From contig JAGRKA010000020.1 of NCBI GenBank assembly GCA_020442475.1, forward strand, positions 3,103 to 35,260: DNA of 32,158 nucleotides, written 5' to 3'. Below the pieces are notes generated by a model. That model was not told the origin of the DNA. It searched no databases and worked only from the letters and a program-made list of their open reading frames with translations. Below, one piece after another: positions 25,888-32,158 of the stretch; positions within the stretch are counted from its first letter, which is position 1, and every line of letters starts with the position of its first letter. Source of the DNA: Alphaproteobacteria bacterium (GTDB taxonomy: Bacteria > Pseudomonadota > Alphaproteobacteria > Micavibrionales > Micavibrionaceae). The position numbers and the translations under genes are program-made.

Positions 25888-25912
25888 CCAACCCTAGGAA
25901 AGGAGTAAGACT

Positions 25913-27601
25913 ATGTCTTCCGATGTTGTATTGACCGCTGCCCTTCGCAGCAACCTTCTCTCTCTCCAGAACACGCAGCGCCTGATCGACTCGACCCAGC
26001 TTCGTCTGGCTACGGGCCTCAAGGTTAACTCCGCTCTGGATAATCCGACGAACTTCTTCACAGCCCAGAGCCTGAGCAACCGTGCAAGCGACCTTGGACG
26101 GCTTCTGGACGGTATTTCTCAGTCCATCCGGACGATTGAAGAAGCCGATAACGGGATCACGGCTCTAACCAAACTGGTTGAGCAAGCTGAATCCGTTGCG
26201 ACAGAAGCTCTGTCAGAATCGCGCTCTGCAGAAGGCTTCGCCCGTATCCGCGGGACAGAAGACCTCAGAGGCGTAAACCTGACGGCAGACACCCCTATCG
26301 ATGCGGGTGACCAATTCTCCGTCATTATCGAAGAGGCCGATGGTACGGCAACGACGAACCCGACCGTGACAACAGTTGCGACCGTAACGATCGCTGCAAA
26401 CAACACTGTCGACAATATCGTTGCACAGATTAACTCTTCCGCTGCCAACACTGATCTGGTCCGCGCAAGCGTATCGTCCAGCGGCCAACTGGAAATCGTA
26501 TCCCTTCAGGACGGCGCCTCTATACGGGTCGTCGACTCCGCCGATTCCGGCGCAGGCGGTACGGAACTTGATCTTGCCGGTTTCAACGCGCTGGGTCTTG
26601 GAAGCTTCGTTCAGCCTGAGGATAACGATGCCGGTGGTGCGGCAGCCATCCGTTATGCGGGTACGGCCATCGCCGGGAACACGATCTCCTCGAACAGGGC
26701 GCTTCTAGCCTCTCAGGTTAACGGCTCCTATGTGGCGTCTGCAACCCTGAACGCTGCAGGCTTCCTGACGACAGGTGCCGCCGGTACGCCGGAACTGCGG
26801 ATCAATATTGCGATTGATGGCACGCAAAGTGCCAATATCGACGTTGATCAAAGCACAACAATTCAAGAGTTGATCGATAACATCAACAGTGATGCCAATA
26901 TCGGCAACCTGGTGACAGCGTCCTTCAACACGACGACGGGTGCGATTGAGATCCAAGGTGGACTGACAACCGGTCAGGTTGAAATCCAGTACACGGACCT
27001 CACCGGTACGGCCAACCCGCAGTTCGGCTTCGGCGCGAACGCCGGGGACGGCGCGATCGGAACAGCCAACGATGTAAACAGCGAACAATTCACTTTCGTT
27101 GGGACCAGCGTTGATCTGGCACAGTTCGAATCGGACTTCAATAACATCCGGACACAGATCGATGACCTCGTTGAAGATGCTCAGTTCCGCGGCGTTAACC
27201 TTCTTGCCGGCGACAATCTGACCACCTTCTTTAACGAAAATCGTGATAATACGCTGACAACTCAAGGCGTTAATTTCGACGCCATCGGCCTTGGAATTGG
27301 CGAGGGAGAGTTCACGACGAGCGCTTCCATCCAAATTTCCATCGACGATGCGAGAGCTGCGCTATCGAGCGTACGGAACTTTGGTCAGTCCATTGCAAAC
27401 GATTTGGCGATCATTCAGACGCGTCGTGACTTCACGGAGCAGACGATCAACACGCTGAATGCCGGTGCGGACGACCTGACCGTTGCGGACCAGAACGAAG
27501 AAGGCGCAAACCTACTTGCCCTGCAAACACGGCAGGCTTTGGGTACGACTTCCCTGTCTCTGGCAGCGCAGTCTCAACAGTCCGTTCTCAGACTGTTCTA
27601 A
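25913..27601 (+). CDS. fliC: Flagellin
   Basis: A 562-residue filament subunit. The N-terminal D0/D1 helix region is LTAALRSNLLSLQNTQRLID, LRLATGLKVNSALDNPTNFF, then AQSLSNRASDLGRLLDGISQ. The C-terminal D1/D0 part is AAISSVRNFGQ-like (ARAALSSVRNFGQSIANDLA), IIQTRRDFTEQTINTLNAGAD and NLLALQTRQALGTTSLSLAAQ, ending VLRLF. The central part (about 120-400) is about twice the size seen in Caulobacter flagellins and has two Flagellin_IN-like units (VDNIVAQINSSAANTDLVRA and IQELIDNINSDANIGNLVTA, each followed by a G-x-L/I-E-I strand). AAAGGAG precedes ATG 25913. It has its own promoter region and a strong terminator. Translation is likely controlled by FlbT and FlaF encoded next. Confidence 0.96.
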   Translation: MSSDVVLTAALRSNLLSLQNTQRLIDSTQLRLATGLKVNSALDNPTNFFTAQSLSNRASDLGRLLDGISQSIRTIEEADNGITALTKLVEQAESVATEALSESRSAEGFARIRGTEDLRGVNLTADTPIDAGDQFSVIIEEADGTATTNPTVTTVATVTIAANNTVDNIVAQINSSAANTDLVRASVSSSGQLEIVSLQDGASIRVVDSADSGAGGTELDLAGFNALGLGSFVQPEDNDAGGAAAIRYAGTAIAGNTISSNRALLASQVNGSYVASATLNAAGFLTTGAAGTPELRINIAIDGTQSANIDVDQSTTIQELIDNINSDANIGNLVTASFNTTTGAIEIQGGLTTGQVEIQYTDLTGTANPQFGFGANAGDGAIGTANDVNSEQFTFVGTSVDLAQFESDFNNIRTQIDDLVEDAQFRGVNLLAGDNLTTFFNENRDNTLTTQGVNFDAIGLGIGEGEFTTSASIQISIDDARAALSSVRNFGQSIANDLAIIQTRRDFTEQTINTLNAGADDLTVADQNEEGANLLALQTRQALGTTSLSLAAQSQQSVLRLF

Positions 27602-27634
27602 TATCTTTAAATTCGATCCTTACGGATCACATGG

Positions 27635-27677
27635 AAAAGCCGGGGAAGGAATCCCCGGCTTTTTTTATCTTTTTTTA
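27635..27677 (+). terminator. Rho-independent terminator of flagellin
   Basis: GCCGGGGA (27639-27646) and TCCCCGGC (27652-27659) form a perfect stem, extended by AA/TT, with loop AGGAA, followed by a run of T residues, then ATC and a second T-run. It begins 34 bases after the flagellin stop. Confidence 0.95.
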
Positions 27678-27690
27678 GGGCTTTCCCCGA

Positions 27691-27696
27691 TATACT
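27691..27696 (+). promoter_or_regulatory. Possible -10 box of flbT-flaF
   Basis: TATACT stands 58 bases before the flbT ATG and just after the flagellin terminator, where a new promoter is expected. No good -35 box is present. Confidence 0.3.
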
Positions 27697-27754
27697 ATAA
27701 GAAGTAGGGAGAACCCCTCGCCCAAGCGTGTACTCAGAAAAAGGAAGAAATCCT

Positions 27755-28147
27755 ATGGCCCTTGTAATCGACCTGAAACCCGGTGAAAAAATCCTGATCG
27801 GCGATGCCGTAATCACGAACGACAAGCAACGTACGCGGCTTCATATCGCCGGCGAATCTGCAATCTTGCGAGAAAAAGACGTTATGCAGGAAGAGGAGAC
27901 CGATACGCCTTGCAAAAAAGTCTATTTCCTGATTCAGTGCATGTATCTCGCCCGCAACCCGCGGGAGTATCACAAAAAATATTTTGAACTGGTTAAAGAT
28001 ATTCAGCATGCCAGCCCATCTTCCGCTTTTTTCTTTATGCAGATCAACGAGCAGATTATCTGCGGCGGATATTACAAGGCGATGAAACTTGCCAGAGAAC
28101 TGATTGAACATGAAAAGGAACTCTTAAACCATGCCGCCGCCCAATAA
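27755..28147 (+). CDS. flbT: Flagellin translational regulator FlbT
   Basis: FlbT binds flagellin mRNA leaders in alphaproteobacteria and lowers their translation or stability until the hook is complete. The 130-residue product has the family pattern: LVIDLKPGEKILIGDAVITN at the start, RTRLHIAGESAILREKDVM, then KKVYFLIQCMYLARNPREYH and a helical C-terminus (YYKAMKLARELIEHEKELL). ATG 27755 is preceded by AAGGAAG; an upstream in-frame start at 27728 would add nine residues with no support. Its end overlaps flaF by 17 bases. Confidence 0.94.
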   Translation: MALVIDLKPGEKILIGDAVITNDKQRTRLHIAGESAILREKDVMQEEETDTPCKKVYFLIQCMYLARNPREYHKKYFELVKDIQHASPSSAFFFMQINEQIICGGYYKAMKLARELIEHEKELLNHAAAQ

Positions 28148-28559
28148 TCCGCCGAACAATCCTTACGCTCAGGCTGCCAGTGCTTACGGCGACAATGCGC
28201 AGAAGCATACGCCCGACCAGCGGGAGTTGGAGGCGCGTATTCTACTGAAATCGGCTCGCATGCTCAAAGATTTGCAGGACAACTGGGAAAACGTCACCAG
28301 CGAGCTTATCGAATCGACCCTGAAATATAACCGCCAGATCTGGATGGTTTTTTATGATACAGCCGTAGAAAACCCGGAAGGCAACCGCCCGAACGATTTG
28401 CGCAGCAACATCGTAAATCTGGCCAATTTCATCTTCAAACGAGAGATCGATATCATGGCTGACCCGCAAAAACAAAAGCTCGACGTGCTGATCAATATCA
28501 ACCACGAAATCGCTGCCGGGCTGATGGCGAAGGATAGTGGAGATGCTACGGTGCGCTAG
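28131..28559 (+). CDS. flaF: Flagellar regulator FlaF
   Basis: FlaF works with FlbT and is needed for flagellin synthesis; in Caulobacter the two have opposing effects. The 142-residue product has a Pro/Asn-rich head (MPPPNNPPNNPYAQAASAYG) and the family core: RELEARILLKSARMLKDLQ, the helix with RQIWMVFYDTAVENPEG, then LPx-like RPNDLRSNIVNLANFIFKRE and LDVLININHEIAAGLM. ATG 28131 has AAGGA 11 bases upstream and lies inside the end of flbT, so translation is likely coupled. Confidence 0.93.
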   Translation: MPPPNNPPNNPYAQAASAYGDNAQKHTPDQRELEARILLKSARMLKDLQDNWENVTSELIESTLKYNRQIWMVFYDTAVENPEGNRPNDLRSNIVNLANFIFKREIDIMADPQKQKLDVLININHEIAAGLMAKDSGDATVR

Positions 28560-28593
28560 AATCAGCACCCCTTAAAATCATAAAATACAGAAG

Positions 28594-28669
28594 ATTCCGG
28601 AAGCGGCAAACGCGGCCGGAATTCATAGATCCCCGCCGTTTCAGCACGCCACAGGCGTGCCGCGGGGAT
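28594..28669 (+). other. Two strong hairpins downstream of flaF
   Basis: ATTCCGG (28594-28600) pairs with CCGGAAT (28616-28622). ATCCCCGC (28629-28636) pairs with GCGGGGAT (28662-28669), enclosing a second perfect stem GCACGCC (28644-28650) / GGCGTGC (28654-28660) with loop ACA. Neither is followed by a T-run. They may terminate or protect the flbT-flaF message, or form a small RNA. Confidence 0.45.
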
Positions 28670-28752
28670 GATAGTGTGAGGATGTACAATTTTTAACTGG
28701 AACGGCTATGTTTTCATTGCTGCATAACAGCACATTTCATGCATAAAAATAC

Positions 28753-28781
28753 TTGAAAAACTCCATTCCCTTTCCTAAAAA
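28753..28781 (+). promoter_or_regulatory. Candidate sigma-70 promoter of the gene at 28818
   Basis: TTGAAA (28753-28758) and TAAAAA (28776-28781) are 17 bases apart in AT-rich DNA, giving a leader of about 30 bases with GGGAAAG before the ATG. Confidence 0.4.
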
Positions 28782-28817
28782 TTTAGTTCTATTTCGAAAA
28801 TAACAGGGAAAGAAAAT

Positions 28818-29204
28818 ATGAGCACACTTGCAGTGGACGCCCTAACGGGTAACTTTGAGGAAGCGGCAGACTCGGCTCCCGACACATCAGCAACACAACA
28901 GCCAAATTTTACCCTTGAGAACCTCAAAAGCGCGGGTACAGACCCTGCTCAAAATTCGATTGTAGCCGTTATCAGCGATATGGAGCTTGCAGAAAAATCC
29001 GGAGACCCGAGCCGCTATGCGCGGATTGAGGATCTGATCGCACAAGGGCGGGCAGCGGTAGAAAATGGAGAGCTTTCCTTCGAACAAACCAATACTCTGA
29101 ATATGCTCGTACACTGGATGTCAATGTCAAAAGTAAGGCAGGCTCAAGCTCTGAAAAATGCAAAAACCGCAGTAGCAGCGCCGGGAGCAAACGGTTTAGG
29201 CTAA
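28818..29204 (+). CDS. Unknown 128-residue protein downstream of flaF
   Basis: Not recognised. The first 40 residues are Ala/Asp/Thr/Ser-rich and probably disordered. Residues about 45-110 look alpha-helical (NSIVAVISDMELAEKSGDPSRYARIEDLIAQ, then EQTNTLNMLVHWMSMSKVRQAQ). The Ala/Gly-rich end is short. There is no signal peptide or membrane segment. GGGAAAG precedes ATG 28818 and a candidate promoter lies upstream, so it is probably a separate unit from flaF. It converges with radC, with ten bases between the stops. Position next to flagellar genes hints at, but does not show, a motility role. Confidence 0.6.
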   Translation: MSTLAVDALTGNFEEAADSAPDTSATQQPNFTLENLKSAGTDPAQNSIVAVISDMELAEKSGDPSRYARIEDLIAQGRAAVENGELSFEQTNTLNMLVHWMSMSKVRQAQALKNAKTAVAAPGANGLG

Positions 29205-29214
29205 AACAAACAGA

Positions 29215-29940
29215 TCACATCAGCCCTAGCGTCTTGAAGCTCGCATGAGTGTTGCGGGAGATGATCACATGGTCGTGGATTACAATCTCGAAGGGCCGCG
29301 CAGCCTCTATAATCCGCGCGGTCATCTCGATATCGGCCTGTGAAGGATTCGGATCACCACTTGGATGGTTATGGAGCAGAATCATTGCCGTAGCGCCCAG
29401 CTCCAGCGCCCGCTTCATGATTTCACGCGGATAGGCCGGCGTGTGATCGACCGTCCCGGAACCTTGTATCTCATCCGCAATCAACTCATTCTTTTTATTC
29501 ATAAACAGAATCCGGAAATGCTCACGCTTTTCATGCGCCATAGTCGAGCGGCAATACTCCATCAAACGGGGCCAATTACTCAAAACGGGCCTGTTCAAAA
29601 GCTCCGCCCGCGTGCCCCGATTGGCCAGCACCGTGATCGCTTTAAGCGCAAGGGCTGTATTTTCGCTGATCCCCTCCACTTTCTCCAGATCAGCAGGCGC
29701 GGCGTTCATAACCTCCGGCAACCCGCCGAACACCGCCAGCAAGCGCTTGGCCAAAGGCTTTACATCCCGGCGCGGTATCAAAGAAAACAGAACAAGCTCC
29801 AAAAGCTCATAATCGGCAAGCGCGTCCGGTCCCCGCTCCGCAAAGCGCTCCCGCAGGCGCTGCCTATGGCCTGTATGATGCGGCTCAACGGATTGAGCGC
29901 TGTCTGCCGCCTTTTGAGTTCCAGTATTTTTTATTGACAT
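29215..29940 (-). CDS. radC: RadC/JAMM-domain protein
   Basis: RadC proteins were named for DNA repair but their role is unsettled. The 241-residue product has an N-terminal UPF0758/helix-hairpin-helix part (HRQRLRERFAERGPDALADYELLELVLFS, then LEKVEGISENTALALKAI) and a C-terminal JAB1/MPN+ metalloprotease-like domain. The zinc motif is complete: H190 and H192 in LLHNHPSGDPNPS and D203, the HxH-x10-D pattern. NELIADEIQGSGTVDHT and YPREIMKRALELGA are also typical. The ATG at 29940 overlaps the -35 box of the divergent gene at 29998. No prophage or plasmid genes, the usual carriers of extra radC copies, are adjacent. Confidence 0.93.
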   Translation of the reverse strand: MSIKNTGTQKAADSAQSVEPHHTGHRQRLRERFAERGPDALADYELLELVLFSLIPRRDVKPLAKRLLAVFGGLPEVMNAAPADLEKVEGISENTALALKAITVLANRGTRAELLNRPVLSNWPRLMEYCRSTMAHEKREHFRILFMNKKNELIADEIQGSGTVDHTPAYPREIMKRALELGATAMILLHNHPSGDPNPSQADIEMTARIIEAARPFEIVIHDHVIISRNTHASFKTLGLM

Positions 29941-29980
29941 AAATCAAATACCTGTCTAATGTCCGTCCCACACAGGACAT
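29934..29980 (+). promoter_or_regulatory. Promoter with palindrome for the gene at 29998
   Basis: A perfect -35 box TTGACA (29934-29939) is followed after 17 bases by a poor -10 box TAATGT (29957-29962). ATGTCC (29959-29964) and GGACAT (29975-29980) form a six-base inverted repeat with a ten-base spacer covering the -10 box and start site, placed like a repressor site. It lies in the 57-base gap to the divergent radC. Confidence 0.4.
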
Positions 29981-29997
29981 CATAAAGGAACAAGCGC

Positions 29998-30537
29998 ATG
30001 TCGACTACTGCTATAGAAAGTTGTCAGCTCGTAGGTTTCACCGATGAAAGCATAGAGCTTGTCGAACTCCAGTTAGTGCCGGCCTTTAAAGACGCCCTCC
30101 TCCGGAAATTTGAAGCCATCACAGCGAATAATGACCTTCATAATAAAGAGGAAAGACCCATCTGGCATGGCTTCTCCTTAAGCCTCCAATTCCTGAATAA
30201 AGACCAAACACCTTATGACCTGACCCCGCATAATTGTAGCGAAAGCGCCCTCACTGATGCGACCCTATCCGGCTATGCGCCCGTCACCTGCATTAGCATG
30301 GACCACACCGGCAGGGTTTTAGCTCACCCGCATTTTGTTGAGGATCTCGAACGCAACATTTTTACCTCCCGCGCAGGCTATGGGTGGAAAGCAGGCGAAG
30401 CCTTCAATAATTTTCAGCAGCTTAAAGGAAGCTATCCGCCGTTGATCTTTGGTCCGACAAACAGATCACAGGCTTTCGGGGTAAACCCTCAAAACGCCAA
30501 ATCCATTCAGGCGAAGCTGCTTCCAGATCATCCGTAA
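29998..30537 (+). CDS. Unknown 179-residue protein
   Basis: Not recognised. It is soluble, without a signal peptide or membrane helix. It contains an acidic helix near the start (TDESIELVELQLVPAFKDALLRKFEAI), then a mixed region with two cysteines (HNCSES, VTCISMD), several histidines (AHPHFVED), and a Tyr/Gly/Trp cluster (RAGYGWKAGEAF). AAAGGA stands nine bases before ATG 29998. The last ten bases overlap the convergent map gene. The upstream promoter with a palindrome suggests regulated expression. The composition does not point to a known enzyme class. Confidence 0.6.
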   Translation: MSTTAIESCQLVGFTDESIELVELQLVPAFKDALLRKFEAITANNDLHNKEERPIWHGFSLSLQFLNKDQTPYDLTPHNCSESALTDATLSGYAPVTCISMDHTGRVLAHPHFVEDLERNIFTSRAGYGWKAGEAFNNFQQLKGSYPPLIFGPTNRSQAFGVNPQNAKSIQAKLLPDHP

Positions 30538-31346
30538 GGTGGCCTCATATACCCTTTCGGGGAGAGGGTAAAAATTTCGAACCCGTCATCCGTAACGGCC
30601 AGAGAATGCTCGAACTGCGCAGAGAGAGAGCGATCACGGGTTACAGCCGTCCAGCCGTCCTGAAGGATTTTCATCTTCCAGTCCCCGGCATTGATCATCG
30701 GCTCGATCGTGAAGAACATGCCCGGCTCAAGGACAACGCCCGTACCCGGACGACCGAGATGCATAACAGAGGGCGGCGTATGGAATTCGCGCCCCAGCCC
30801 GTGCCCGCAAAAATCACGCACAACGGAAAAGCGCGCGCCTTCGGCCAAACGCTGGATCGCGTGCCCGACATCCCCCAAAGTCGCGCCGGGCTTGACGGCT
30901 TCGATCCCGGCCATCATCGCGTCATAGGTCACATCGACGAGCCTCCGTGCCTTGACCGGGATTTTATCGCCTACCAAATACATACGGGACGTATCGCCGT
31001 GCCAGCCATCCAGAATCACCGTCACGTCGATATTCAGAATATCGCCATCGCGCAGCTTGCGATCTTCCGGAATGCCGTGACAGATCACATGATTGATCGA
31101 GGTACAGATAGATTTCGGGAACCCCTTATAGTTCAGCGGCGCAGGAATCGCACCATGCTTCGTGATAAAATCGAAACAGAGTTTGTCCAGCGCTTCGGTC
31201 GTAACGCCGGGTGCGACATGCGCTGTGATCATATCAAGCGTTTCCGCCGCCAGCCGCCCGGCCTTGCGCATCCCCTCAAAATCCGCCTGAGGGTGCAGTT
31301 CGATTCCGTCTTTTGTGTAGTCCCGCCGGGGTGTTACCAAATTCAT
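30528..31346 (-). CDS. map: Methionine aminopeptidase type I
   Basis: This enzyme removes the initiator methionine from nascent proteins. The 272-residue product has all five metal ligands: D107 (NIDVTV), D118 (GDTSR), H182 (GHGLG), E215 (TIEPM) and E246 (FEHSL). The substrate-binding H90 lies in the type I motif SINHVICHGIP. The C-terminus EIFTLSPKGYMRPPYG is normal for the alphaproteobacterial form. I start it at ATG 31346 (MNLVTPRRDY); a TTG at 31382 would add 12 unlikely hydrophobic residues. No Shine-Dalgarno sequence precedes the ATG, and the message may be leaderless. It is divergent from the gene at 31385. Confidence 0.96.
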   Translation of the reverse strand: MNLVTPRRDYTKDGIELHPQADFEGMRKAGRLAAETLDMITAHVAPGVTTEALDKLCFDFITKHGAIPAPLNYKGFPKSICTSINHVICHGIPEDRKLRDGDILNIDVTVILDGWHGDTSRMYLVGDKIPVKARRLVDVTYDAMMAGIEAVKPGATLGDVGHAIQRLAEGARFSVVRDFCGHGLGREFHTPPSVMHLGRPGTGVVLEPGMFFTIEPMINAGDWKMKILQDGWTAVTRDRSLSAQFEHSLAVTDDGFEIFTLSPKGYMRPPYG

Positions 31347-31384
31347 GGATATACAAATATAGAGGATCAGGCTATAAATCAACC
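31347..31384. promoter_or_regulatory. Compact 38-base divergent promoter region of map and the CinA-like gene
   Basis: Rightward, TATAAA (31373-31378) would place the transcription start at or beside the ATG 31385. Leftward, TTGATT (31382-31377) is followed by TATATT or TATTTG near 31361-31354, placing the start near the map ATG. Neither gene has a proper ribosome-binding site, consistent with leaderless mRNAs. Confidence 0.35.
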
Positions 31385-32131
31385 ATGAGCCAGCCGCTTA
31401 AAGACCCCCAACGCATATATACCGCCGCCCTTGTGATTATCGGTAACGAAATCCTGTCGGGGCGTACGCAGGACGCCAATACGAACTATATCGCCAAGGG
31501 CCTTGTAGAGCGCGGCATTCGCCTGTCGGAAGTTCGGGTCGTCCCGGATATCGAAGACCGGATTATCGAAGCCGTGAACGCGCTGCGTAACGCAGTGGAT
31601 TACGTCTTTACGACCGGTGGGATCGGCCCCACACATGATGACATCACAGCCCAGAGCATCGCGAATGCCTTCGGTATTCCGCTGATCCTGCATGAAGAGG
31701 CCTACCGCGTCCTGCTGGATCATTACGGCAGCGAGGAGGCCGTAACCCCTGCCCGCGCGAAAATGGCGATGACCCCGGAGGGCGCGCAGCTCATTAGCAA
31801 CCCGGTTTCCGGCGCGCCAGGCTTTGTCATCGGCAATGTCTATATTATGGCCGGTGTCCCTAGAATCATGCAGGCTATGTTCGATGCGGCGCTGGAAACG
31901 CTGGAGGGCGGCGCGATTATTCTCTCACGCACAGTGGAGTGCCCCTTCCCTGAAAGCGCCATCGCAGAGCAACTCACCGCGCTTCAGGGAGAATATCCGG
32001 ATATCGATATGGGCAGCTATCCCGTCTACCAGAACGGGGAGCACTCAACCAGCCTCGTCCTGCGCGGCACAGACGAACCCCGCCTCAGCGAGGCCGAGCG
32101 TGTTTTAACCGAAATTGTGAAGGGGTTATAG
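31385..32131 (+). CDS. CinA N-terminal/MoCF-domain protein (competence/damage-inducible protein A-like)
   Basis: A 248-residue protein with the molybdopterin-binding MoCF fold of CinA: AALVIIGNEILSGRTQDANTNYIAKGL at the start, VFTTGGIGPTHDDITAQSIANAF (the conserved GGxGPTxDD motif), and VSGAPGFVIGNVYIMAGVPRIM. It lacks the C-terminal nicotinamide-nucleotide amidase domain of full CinA, as do the short homologues common in alphaproteobacteria. Those short forms have been linked to pyrophosphatase or molybdopterin-related functions, but the activity of this one is unproven. ATG 31385 is preferred over an upstream in-frame ATG at 31313, which lies inside map. The message may be leaderless. Confidence 0.88.
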   Translation: MSQPLKDPQRIYTAALVIIGNEILSGRTQDANTNYIAKGLVERGIRLSEVRVVPDIEDRIIEAVNALRNAVDYVFTTGGIGPTHDDITAQSIANAFGIPLILHEEAYRVLLDHYGSEEAVTPARAKMAMTPEGAQLISNPVSGAPGFVIGNVYIMAGVPRIMQAMFDAALETLEGGAIILSRTVECPFPESAIAEQLTALQGEYPDIDMGSYPVYQNGEHSTSLVLRGTDEPRLSEAERVLTEIVKGL

Positions 32132-32133
32132 CC

Positions 32134-32156
32134 CCCTCTCCCCTCCGGGGAGAGGG
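32134..32156. repeat. Perfect palindrome after the CinA-like gene, possibly a terminator or REP element
   Basis: CCCTCTCCCC (32134-32143) and GGGGAGAGGG (32147-32156) form a ten-base perfect stem with loop TCC, two bases after the stop codon, followed by TT at the window edge. Whether a T-run continues cannot be seen. Confidence 0.6.
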
Positions 32157-32158
32157 TT

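Noticed and set aside
28699..28720. EcfG-type -35 GGAAC upstream of the gene at 28818
   Set aside because: No CGTT or GGTT box lies 16-17 bases downstream; a sigma-70-like pair closer to the gene fits better.
30551..30569. CGGGGAGAGGGT shared with the palindrome at 32134 as a dispersed repeat
   Set aside because: The copy at 30558-30569 encodes the normal C-terminus of methionine aminopeptidase (TLSPKG), so the match is explained by coding.

Overview
The window is a chromosomal stretch of a motile Gram-negative bacterium, most likely an alphaproteobacterium. FliX, FlbT and FlaF occur together only in that class, and the gene style (DksA with a single cysteine in the zinc-finger region, LipB beginning MEW, flagellin preceding flbT-flaF) agrees. 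A Micavibrio- or Rhodospirillales-like lineage is possible, but I cannot fix the genus from sequence alone. No transposase, integrase or CRISPR array is visible.

Layout. 1-2480: a secreted Gln/Asn- and Gly-rich protein (minus strand, cut by the window edge) and a divergent unknown protein. 2431-3247: lipB and tRNA-Leu(GAG). 3372-5420: a membrane PAS histidine kinase interrupted by one in-frame TAA. 5576-9171: a periplasmic PRC-barrel protein with a strong terminator, then a CBS protein, an OmpR-type regulator and its kinase in one operon. 9187-15225 (minus): a four-gene export operon (periplasmic adaptor, RND pump, YadG-type ATPase, YadH-type permease) with ATGA overlaps at both ABC junctions, and tRNA-Gln(TTG) upstream. 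15559-16768: ExoD-like protein and dsbB. 16734-17456: a small membrane peptide on the minus strand, a REP-like palindrome, and an unusual structured leader with imperfect inverted repeats, a strong terminator and a 46-residue ORF. 17453-17887: dksA.

18014-28559 is a flagellar cluster: fliX (minus) diverging from flgI-flgJ-two FlgN-like genes-fliK-flgD-(small frameshifted gene)-flgE, then flagellin, flbT and flaF. A near-consensus sigma-54 promoter lies upstream of flgI, with CGGCAA/TTGCCG half-sites about 90-110 bp further upstream. This fits the FliX/FlbD-controlled late class of Caulobacter-type flagellar hierarchies. FlgI forms the P-ring, FlgJ helps the rod, FlgN-like proteins would chaperone hook-associated proteins, FliK and FlgD control hook assembly and length, FlgE is the hook and flagellin the filament. 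FlbT and FlaF are post-transcriptional regulators of flagellin.

28818-32158 holds an unknown gene, radC (minus), a second unknown gene, map (minus), a divergent CinA/MoCF-domain gene, and a perfect palindrome at the window edge.

The most unusual items are the structured leader at 17029-17456 (its layout recalls antisense immunity RNAs of P4/P1-type phages), the nonsense-interrupted kinase, and the frameshifted small gene between flgD and flgE.
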